DNA of 64,000 nt. Origin: UBA9160 sp035489755. GTDB taxonomy: Bacteria; Myxococcota_A; UBA9160. Made by a program: the position numbers and the translations under genes. The stretch covers positions 310,001-374,000 of the forward strand of contig DATGZK010000077.1 in NCBI GenBank assembly GCA_035489755.1. The letters run 5' to 3'. The notes below the pieces were generated by a model. It worked only from the letters and a program-made list of their open reading frames with translations. It did no database searches and was not told the origin of the DNA. The first letter of the stretch is position 1, and each line of letters starts with the position of its first letter. Positions 58,248-64,000 of the stretch are shown piece by piece.

Positions 58248-59427
58248 GGATTCCCGCTACCGAAGCGCCGTGAACCGCGACGTGCCTGCGGCGCGCCCGG
58301 GCGAGTTCGCCCCGGTCCCCATCGGGCCCCTGCGCGTTTGGCCGCCGGTTGTGCTTGCACCCATGGCGGGCATCACCAACGCACCCTTCCGCGCGGTTTG
58401 CCGACACTTTGGCGCCGGCCTCTATGTGAGTGAGATGATTACGGCAAGGGCGCTGGTCGAAGGCAACGCCAAGACGCTCCGGCTCGCGGGATTTGCCCCT
58501 GAGGAGAAGCCCCGGAGCCTCCAACTCTACGGGGTGGACCCCTACTACGTGGGCCAGGCCGTGGCGTTCCTCGCCGGCGAGAACCGCGTGGATCACATCG
58601 ACATGAACTTCGGTTGCCCAGTGCCAAAGGTCACTCGGCGCGGTGGCGGGGCTGCGATCCCGCTCAAGCCCAATCTGTTGCGAGCGATCGTGCGGGCCGC
58701 AGTGCGCGAGGCGGGCCCGGTACCGGTAACCCTGAAATTTCGAATCGGGGTAGACGACCGGTACCAGACCTATCTCGACGCTGGCCGAATCGCTTCCGAC
58801 GAGGGCTGTGCCGCTGTCGCTCTGCATGCCCGTACGGCGGCGCAGCTTTACGATGGCGAGGCGCAATGGGATGCGATCGCTCGTCTCAAGTCCGTCGTGG
58901 GACCGCTTCCTGTGTTCGGAAACGGCGATATCTGGGAGGCCTATGACGCGCTCCGCATGATGCGCACGACCGGTTGTGACGGCGTGGTCGTCGGCCGAGG
59001 CTGCCTTGGTCGGCCCTGGCTCTTCCGTGAGCTGAGCGACGTATTCGCCGGCGAAGAGCCCACCGATCCGCCCTCGCTCGGCGAAGTTGCCAATGTCATG
59101 CTCGAGCACGCCGCTCTTCTCGCCAAGTGGCTCCCGGAGGCCGTGGCCGTCCGGATGTTCCGCAAGCACGCCACCTGGTACACCAAGGGCTTCCGCTACA
59201 GCACGCGCCTGCGCGATGAGTTGATCGCGATCGAGACCCTCGACGATCTGCGCCGGGTGCTGAGTGCCGTCGACCGGGACGAGCCCTTCCCAGCAGCGGC
59301 GGTGCGAGTCCCCCGCGGCAAGCGCGGGGGCACGCAAAAGGTGGCCCTACCCGAGGGCTACCTCGACGATCTTGAGGATGCCTCCCCCCCCGCTGCGGAG
59401 GCGGAGGATCCGGCCGACGGCGGGTAG
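58246..59427 (+). CDS. tRNA-dihydrouridine synthase (DusB-like)
   Basis: A 393-residue FMN enzyme that reduces uridine to dihydrouridine in tRNA. The start VVLAPMAGITNAPFRAVCRH is the Dus signature; catalytic Cys124 lies in DMNFGCPVPKVTRRGGGAAI, the TLKFRIGVDD strand and the FMN-phosphate motif VFGNGDIWEAYDALRMM then GVVVGRGCLGRPWLF follow. The C-terminal helical domain contains FRKHATWYTKGF. The tail of about 60 residues is longer than usual and acidic/proline-rich. Start at 58246 overlaps by palindromic CATG with a divergent small gene. Which uridine it modifies cannot be read from sequence. Confidence 0.93.
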   Translation: MDSRYRSAVNRDVPAARPGEFAPVPIGPLRVWPPVVLAPMAGITNAPFRAVCRHFGAGLYVSEMITARALVEGNAKTLRLAGFAPEEKPRSLQLYGVDPYYVGQAVAFLAGENRVDHIDMNFGCPVPKVTRRGGGAAIPLKPNLLRAIVRAAVREAGPVPVTLKFRIGVDDRYQTYLDAGRIASDEGCAAVALHARTAAQLYDGEAQWDAIARLKSVVGPLPVFGNGDIWEAYDALRMMRTTGCDGVVVGRGCLGRPWLFRELSDVFAGEEPTDPPSLGEVANVMLEHAALLAKWLPEAVAVRMFRKHATWYTKGFRYSTRLRDELIAIETLDDLRRVLSAVDRDEPFPAAAVRVPRGKRGGTQKVALPEGYLDDLEDASPPAAEAEDPADGG

Positions 59428-59505
59428 CGCGCCCGCCAGTGGCTGGCGAGGCCCGAAGCGGCGAGACTCTCGGTGCTCGAGGCTCTCCAGCCAAGGAGAT
59501 CGAAA

Positions 59506-59817
59506 ATGACCCCGAAGATTGAGACGACTCCCAATCCCTCGACGGACATCGCCAGGATCCCGCCCCTTGTGCTGGCCCTGCGGGCCTCGTTCGATGCGGG
59601 GACCACCCGGCCGATCTCGTGGCGCAAGGGTCAGCTCGATCAGATCGCACGCCTTATGGACGACCATGGAGAGGACTTCCTGGCTGCGCTCAAGGCTAGC
59701 TTCGAGACCTTCAGCCACCACAAGAGCGTGGTGCGCAAGTCCACGCGAGTCGACCCCAAGATTGCCTACCCGCCGTACACCAAGCTAAAGACGCAGATCC
59801 TAAAGCGGCTGATGTAA
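59506..59817 (+). pseudogene. aldehyde dehydrogenase reduced by internal deletion to its two ends
   Basis: This 103-codon frame joins two ALDH pieces. Residues 22-65 match the N-terminus of class 3-type aldehyde dehydrogenases (LRASFDAGTTRPISWRKGQL, DQIARLMDDHGEDFLAALKA). Residues 67-103 match the C-terminus (FETFSHHKSVVRKSTRVDPK, IAYPPYTKLKTQILKRLM; the SHHKSV and YPPY-x(6)-LKRL pattern is diagnostic). About 370 residues between them, including the nucleotide fold and catalytic Cys, are missing, and the join is in frame. AAGGAG 7 bases before the ATG is intact, so a short peptide may still be made. Not an active dehydrogenase. Confidence 0.88.
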
Positions 59818-59834
59818 GGCCCGCAGGCATCGCG

Positions 59835-60788
59835 TTGACAGGCCTTCTCTCGCGCTGGCTCGGCTGGGGGGCGGCGCTTTGTCTCGTCTCCGGATGCGCG
59901 GGTCCGGCGGGGTCCCCCAAACCAAAGGCGGCGACGCCCCAAGCGAGCGCGCTCACAGGCGAACTCATTGACTTGAACTTCGCCTGGCCGGTGGGACTCA
60001 CCGCTCGGGTCGAGTACCAGGAGAGCCGGGAGTCGAAGACGTCGCAGGGTGTCGAGAGTCTCGTCTTTCGTTCAAGCCACCGCATGCGGGTCGAGCCGGC
60101 TGGCGAGGATATCCGTGTGATCCACGACGAGTTCTCTGTCAAGCCCGCGACCTCTGCCGAGGCCGCCAAATCGCCGCGCACCTCGTCGCAGGAAGATGAG
60201 CTCGAAACTGAGTCCGACGCACAGGTGGGCGATCTCCTGCCGGATCTCATCGTCGACCGGACGGGAAGGCTGGTACGGATCGACGGCACGGAACGGCTGC
60301 GCGCGGACGCCCTGGAAAGAATGTCAAAGGGCACCGAGCAGAGCCCGGAATCTCGCGCACGCCTCGAACGTTTTATCGCCCATGCTGTGTCGGACAACGC
60401 GCTCACGGAAAGAGCGACGCGCGACTGGAACGCACTCGTCTTCTCCTGGGCAGGTGCGCGGTTCGCTGTGGGCGTGCTCTCCTCACAGCCCGGGGCGGGG
60501 GGTGCCTCCGATCCCACGAGCTCCCGCCAGCTCTCGGTGACTCCGCGCGTTCCCTGCGACGCTTCCGACCGGACCGCGACCTGCGTCCGCATCGAGTTCG
60601 AGAGCCACCCGGCGCCGGAGGTGCGCGACACGATCCTCCTGGTCACCGAACCCGATCGCCTGGTTCCCCACAACCTGCGCGTCGGGAGTGAGATCCACGC
60701 ACGCATGACGCGGCCGGACGGAAAGCTGGAGAACATCGATCAGAGCCACGCGTGGAGTTATCAATTCACCTATTCGAGTGGGTCGTAG
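59835..60788 (+). CDS. lipoprotein of unknown function
   Basis: A 317-residue protein starting at a TTG at 59835 (no ATG precedes the signal). The signal peptide ends LVSGC with lipidated Cys21, followed by a proline/alanine linker. The mature part is a mixed alpha/beta domain: NFAWPVGLTARVEYQESRES, RMRVEPAGEDIRVIHDEFSV, LLPDLIVDRTGRLVRIDG and CVRIEFESHPAPEVRDTILL. I do not recognise the family, but the VxRxGRxxxIDG strand is common in exported DUF proteins of Myxococcota-like genomes. It begins 17 bases after the ALDH remnant. Confidence 0.75.
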   Translation: MTGLLSRWLGWGAALCLVSGCAGPAGSPKPKAATPQASALTGELIDLNFAWPVGLTARVEYQESRESKTSQGVESLVFRSSHRMRVEPAGEDIRVIHDEFSVKPATSAEAAKSPRTSSQEDELETESDAQVGDLLPDLIVDRTGRLVRIDGTERLRADALERMSKGTEQSPESRARLERFIAHAVSDNALTERATRDWNALVFSWAGARFAVGVLSSQPGAGGASDPTSSRQLSVTPRVPCDASDRTATCVRIEFESHPAPEVRDTILLVTEPDRLVPHNLRVGSEIHARMTRPDGKLENIDQSHAWSYQFTYSSGS

Positions 60789-60826
60789 GTGCCCGTCGGG
60801 TGTCTTGGCGGGGGACGGCGTCTTGC

Positions 60827-61825
60827 CTAGAGCAGCTCCTCCGCCATGAAACGGACGACACTCGGGTCCTGGGAACCGACGAGAAGGGTCGTCACCGGGC
60901 TTTCCTTCCAGGCGGCAAGGCGGTCGCGAATCCGCTCCTTCGGTCCAACTAGGGTAATTTCGTCGACGAGCTGCTCGGGAACCGCGGCGATCGCCTCGGC
61001 GCGCTTGCCCGAGAGAAAAAGCTCTTGCACGCGCTCGGCCTCTTTCGCAAAACCGAACCGCGCGATCAGGTCAAGGTGAAAATTCTTCTCCTTGGCCCCC
61101 ATGCCGCCGATATAGAAGGCGATGTACGGCTTTGCCACCTGGAGAGCCTGCTTGACGTCGTCGTGAGGAATCACGGTGACGGTGCAGGCAATCTCAAAGT
61201 CTGGCCGTAGATCCTTCAGGGAATCGGCATACACGTTGTTGCGGTAGGGCGAGTAGAAGATCGGAAGCCAGCCGTCCGCAATCTCAGTCGCGAGCCTTAC
61301 GTTCTTCGGCCCCTCCGCCCCCATGTAGATAGGAATGTGGCTGCGCTTGGGGTGGACGATCAGCTTGAGGGGCTTTCCGAGGCGGCTTCCACCCTGCAGC
61401 GGAAGCTCATAGTGCTCGCCCTGGAAGGTCACTGGCCCCTTGCGCTCGAGCATCTCGCGCACGAGGGCTACGAACTCCCGCGTTCGCGCCAGGGGCTTCG
61501 GAAAGGACTGACCGTACCAGCCTTCGACCACCTGAGGACCCGAGACGCCGATGCCGAGGATGAGGCGCCCGTTCGAAAGATGGTCGATCGTGGCGGCCGT
61601 CATGGCAACGCATGCCGGCGTACGTGCCGAGAGCTGCATCACGCCTGTGCCAAGTTTGATTCGCGTGGTCTGGGCCCCCACCCAGCACAGCGGGGAGAAC
61701 ACGTCGGAGCCATAGGCCTCCGCCGTCCATACCGAGTCGTAGCCAATGCGCTCAGCCTCTTTCACGAGATCGATCGGGACTGTCGGGATCGGGCCGGAGT
61801 AGCCGAGCATCAGGCCAAGCTTCAT
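60827..61825 (-). CDS. LLM-class (F420-dependent type) flavin oxidoreductase
   Basis: A 332-residue luciferase-like monooxygenase. MKLGLMLGYSG opens the TIM barrel, then AERIGYDSVWTAEAYGSD, TTRIKLGTGVMQLSARTPAC, TAATIDHLSNGRLILGIGVS and IPIYMGAEGPKNVRLATEIA are family marks of the TIGR03559/F420-linked group. Members reduce or oxidise substrates with F420 or FMN; which is used here cannot be told. Three GACCGGC direct repeats lie just upstream (61839-61886). Convergent with the lipoprotein gene. Confidence 0.88.
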   Translation of the reverse strand: MKLGLMLGYSGPIPTVPIDLVKEAERIGYDSVWTAEAYGSDVFSPLCWVGAQTTRIKLGTGVMQLSARTPACVAMTAATIDHLSNGRLILGIGVSGPQVVEGWYGQSFPKPLARTREFVALVREMLERKGPVTFQGEHYELPLQGGSRLGKPLKLIVHPKRSHIPIYMGAEGPKNVRLATEIADGWLPIFYSPYRNNVYADSLKDLRPDFEIACTVTVIPHDDVKQALQVAKPYIAFYIGGMGAKEKNFHLDLIARFGFAKEAERVQELFLSGKRAEAIAAVPEQLVDEITLVGPKERIRDRLAAWKESPVTTLLVGSQDPSVVRFMAEELL

Positions 61826-61838
61826 GGGGGGCTCCTTC

Positions 61839-61886
61839 GACCGGCCGTCGCAGCGACCGGCAAGACCTGTATGGGTAGCGACCGGC
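61839..61886. repeat. three GACCGGC direct repeats upstream of the LLM gene
   Basis: GACCGGC occurs at 61839-61845, 61855-61861 and 61880-61886, the last two within identical AGCGACCGGC decamers. They lie 14-61 bases before the LLM oxidoreductase start, where an operator would be expected. In GC-rich DNA this may be chance. Confidence 0.3.
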
Positions 61887-62041
61887 GCGTGGATTGTCGC
61901 GGACGTGGGGCATAGCGCAGGCTTGGCGCACCCTCTCTGGTTCGGCGCGTCGTCCCGTCGCGGGAAATCGCCAGCTCACGCCGCACTCGATACGCCCGCG
62001 CTCCCTGTGCTGTTCGTCGCAGAGCCGAGGGCCAGGTACGG

Positions 62042-63415
62042 TTAGGGAGAAGCGGCCGGGCTGTGCCACCCACCCACCTCGGAGATGAGCCTGTCAGCTT
62101 CGGCAGGTCCCCAGGTTCCGGGCGCGTAAAGGGAGACCGGCGTTGCATTGCCGAGGATCGGCTCGACAATCGACCACGCCGTTTCCACTGCGTCCTGGCG
62201 AGCGAAGAGCGTCGCATCGCCTTCCATGGCGTCACCCAGCAGGCGTTCGTAGGCTTCCATCTCGTCGCCTCCCGGGTGGTGAAGGAACGAAAGCTCGGTG
62301 GAAACTGCAGCAGCCGACTCTCCAGGCCGTTTCACCCGGGCACCGATGGCGATCACGACTTCCGGGCTCAAGCGGAATCGAAAGTAGTTTCCATAGTCAG
62401 GAAATGCCTTCGCAAGAGGTGGCTTGCGCAGGGTGACCAGCACCTCCGTCGTGGTCACCGGGAGGCACTTTCCCGCGCGGATGAAGAAGGGTACTCCCTC
62501 CCAGCGCCAGGATTCTACGGCGAGACGGACAGCTGCGAAGGTCTCAACCTGCGAGTCGGGAGCCACCCCTGGCTCCTTGCGATAGCCCTGGAACTGGCCG
62601 CGCACCAAGTCCTTCGGCTGAAGCGGGGGGATCGATCGGAAGACCTTTGCCTGTTCATCGCGGATCGCCTCGGCGTAGGTGCTCGTCGGCGGCTCCATGG
62701 CGAGGAAACCCACGACCTGAAGCATGTGGTTCTGCACGACGTCCCGGATCGCACCAGCCTCCTCATAGAAACGCCCGCGCCCGGCGACGCCGAACTGCTC
62801 CGCCATCGTGATTTGCACGCTCCGCACATAATTTCGGTTCCAGATGGGCTCAAGAAAGGTGTTGGCAAAGCGGAAGAAGAGGAGGTTCTGGACTGCCTCC
62901 TTGCCCAGGTAGTGATCGATTCGGAAGACCGCTGACTCCTCGAATGCCGTGTGCAGCGTCTGATTCAGCGCCTGCGCCGAGGCAAGATCGCGCCCGAAGG
63001 GTTTCTCAAGAATCACTCGTGCTCCGCGCGCGCAAGATGACTTCGCGAGACCTTCGACTACGGTCGGGAACATGCTGGGTGGGATGGCCAGATAGTGGGC
63101 GGGCCTTGCCGCCCCGGAGAGTTCCTTGCGCAGGGTCTCAAACGTGGCGGAATCGTTGTAGTCGCCGTCCACGTAGCGCAAGAGCGCCAAGAGCTTTGCG
63201 AAAGCGGACTCGTCGACACCCCCGCCGTGTTCCGCCAGGCTCGCGCGCGCGCGCGCGCGAAGCTGCTCGAGACCCCAGCCTGCTTTTGCCACGCCGATCA
63301 CGGGCACGTTGAGCCGTCCGCGGCGCACCATGGACTGAAGCGAAGGAAAAATCTTCTTGTAGGCGAGGTCGCCCGTAGCGCCGAAGAACACAAGGGCGTC
63401 GGAACGCTGGGGCAT
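62042..63415 (-). CDS. zwf: glucose-6-phosphate 1-dehydrogenase
   Basis: A 457-residue enzyme of the oxidative pentose phosphate pathway that makes NADPH and 6-phosphogluconolactone. The NADP motif FFGATGDLAYKKIFPSL is near the N-terminus (relatives have GASGDL), EKPFGRDLASAQALN follows, and the catalytic motif RIDHYLGKEAVQNLLFFRFA holds the substrate-binding His/Lys. ERLLGDAMEGDATLFARQD near the C-terminus is also typical. Neither pgl nor gnd is adjacent. A (CG)n run of 12-16 bases in the gene (63241-63256) encodes ARARAR and is not a break. Confidence 0.95.
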   Translation of the reverse strand: MPQRSDALVFFGATGDLAYKKIFPSLQSMVRRGRLNVPVIGVAKAGWGLEQLRARARASLAEHGGGVDESAFAKLLALLRYVDGDYNDSATFETLRKELSGAARPAHYLAIPPSMFPTVVEGLAKSSCARGARVILEKPFGRDLASAQALNQTLHTAFEESAVFRIDHYLGKEAVQNLLFFRFANTFLEPIWNRNYVRSVQITMAEQFGVAGRGRFYEEAGAIRDVVQNHMLQVVGFLAMEPPTSTYAEAIRDEQAKVFRSIPPLQPKDLVRGQFQGYRKEPGVAPDSQVETFAAVRLAVESWRWEGVPFFIRAGKCLPVTTTEVLVTLRKPPLAKAFPDYGNYFRFRLSPEVVIAIGARVKRPGESAAAVSTELSFLHHPGGDEMEAYERLLGDAMEGDATLFARQDAVETAWSIVEPILGNATPVSLYAPGTWGPAEADRLISEVGGWHSPAASP

Positions 63416-63756
63416 GGCTTACCTACGCTCCTTCTCCGCAGTTCGCGGTCTTCCGGAAACGGGCCCTACACCACCCGCTTTTGACTTCATCCCGGAAAGC
63501 CAAACGCTTGCGCCCGCCTGAGCGTAACATCGCTCCCGGAGAGGAACCTGTCGAACTTGGCCGGGACGTACGGGCTTGCCCGCGTTGCGGGAGAGCAACG
63601 AGAAAGACCCGAGCCCGGAGGGCAGGTGCGCTCGCTTGGCGGCCGCGGAAGAGGCCAAACCTTGCCGCAGTCGCATCCCGGGCGGGGCCTGCGCGCGCCA
63701 GGAGTCTCTTCAGCGAAGATACGCTTCAACCGTCTATTTTCCTCGGAGGAAAACCT
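63416..63756. other. intergenic between divergent zwf and VIT1-type gene
   Basis: About 340 bases without a supported gene; open frames are short and arginine/glycine-rich. The right end holds GGAGG at 63745-63749, the ribosome site of the next gene. I could not assign promoters to either side with confidence. Confidence 0.45.
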
Positions 63757-64000
63757 GTGGCCACCGACGACGCGTCCCGCTACCGCGCGAACCTACAGGG
63801 CGAGGTCGACGGCGCGAGCCTTTACCGAACCCTCGCAGCGACGGAGCGAGATCCGCACCTTGCAGATATCTATCGCCGTCTCGCCTCCGTCGAGGAGGCG
63901 CACGCGGAGTTTTGGCGGGGACAGCTTCGTCGTCTCGGCGCGAAGGTGCCAGGGCTTCGACCCGACCTTCGCACGCGAGCCCTCGGCTGGCTCGCTCGCA
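63757..64000 (+). CDS. VIT1/CCC1-type transporter with ferritin-like domain, N-terminal part (cut by window edge)
   Basis: From a GTG at 63757 (GGAGG 7 bases upstream) the frame reads RYRANLQGEVDGASLYRTLA, ATERDPHLADIYRRLASVEE and AHAEFWRGQLRRLGAKVPGL before the window ends. The E-x-x-x-x-x-LY and the E-E-x-H helices are the diiron half of an erythrin/ferritin-like domain. This N-terminal domain (EVIT) is fused in relatives to a VIT1/CCC1-type membrane transporter of Fe2+ or Mn2+. Only 81 codons are visible, so the membrane part is inferred. Confidence 0.75.
   Translation, partial: MATDDASRYRANLQGEVDGASLYRTLAATERDPHLADIYRRLASVEEAHAEFWRGQLRRLGAKVPGLRPDLRTRALGWLAR

Noticed and set aside
63241..63256. 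Alternating (GC)n run, possible Z-DNA or repeat-expansion site
   Set aside because: It is in frame within zwf and encodes a normal Ala-Arg helix; no sign of variation.
1..64000. CRISPR arrays, tRNA or rRNA genes, complete insertion sequences or phage genes
   Set aside because: Looked for repeated spacers, cloverleaf arms, rRNA-like stretches and transposase motifs; none was found.

Overview
The window is GC-rich throughout, uses GTG and occasional TTG starts freely, and carries diderm envelope genes: an Mla phospholipid transport system, two tripartite or ABC exporters with HlyD/AcrA adaptors, an outer-membrane efflux factor and several lipoproteins. It is therefore from a Gram-negative bacterium. 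The gene mix (F420-type LLM oxidoreductase and deazaflavin-type nitroreductase, many short-chain dehydrogenases, split CecR/YbhGFSR-like exporter, VIT-type ferritin-like transporter) fits a deltaproteobacterium-like lineage such as Myxococcota or a neighbouring phylum. That placement is an inference; no rRNA or tRNA gene was found to anchor it.

Layout. 0-2 kb: end of an ABC ATPase gene, DUF309 protein and ApaG (minus), then an acyltransferase. 2-10 kb: small metabolic genes, namely an SDR, a PleD-like diguanylate cyclase, a translationally coupled cupin / unknown / trans-aconitate methyltransferase trio, a nitroreductase-like protein, a glyoxalase-fold protein, phosphoserine aminotransferase and an MFE-2-type dehydrogenase. 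10.4-18.8 kb: one continuous minus-strand transcription unit joining a LolD/FtsX/HlyD-type exporter to mlaF-mlaE-mlaD-mlaA-mlaC, with a decayed second mlaA lying between mlaA and mlaC. 18.9-21.6 kb: SDR, carboxymuconolactone-decarboxylase fold, glutathione peroxidase and nitroreductase. 21.6-27.7 kb: a CecR-like TetR regulator and a YbhG / two ATPases / two permeases exporter, followed by the Prc protease. 29.7-34.5 kb: LOG-family protein, quinone oxidoreductase, a triple-domain glutaredoxin fusion with BolA next to it, an SDR and a glutathione S-transferase.

35.0-45.2 kb is a gene graveyard. It holds frameshifted rarD, a truncated and inverted RND pump remnant beside an intact adaptor and outer-membrane factor, a GH63-like glucosidase with a deletion and an in-frame stop, the last ~115 codons of a glycogen debranching enzyme, and a frameshifted ROK/polyphosphate-glucokinase-like gene. 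Small exported proteins (40285, 43321, 45360) survive intact among them. The lost genes include three for alpha-glucan/glucose use, which suggests this lineage has given up glycogen- or trehalose-type carbohydrate use.

45.9-64 kb returns to intact genes: full-length cobalamin-dependent methionine synthase, amidase, HelD-like helicase, serine hydrolase, a coupled small membrane protein / GH3 glucosidase / NudC operon, a tRNA-dihydrouridine synthase, an aldehyde dehydrogenase reduced by internal deletion to its two ends, a lipoprotein, an LLM oxidoreductase, glucose-6-phosphate dehydrogenase and the start of a VIT1/CCC1-type protein with a ferritin-like domain. No CRISPR array, complete insertion sequence, phage or tRNA gene was seen. 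The strongest leads are the exporter-Mla supercluster with its relic mlaA, the glutaredoxin / A-type / rhodanese fusion beside BolA, and the cluster of deletion-derived gene remnants.
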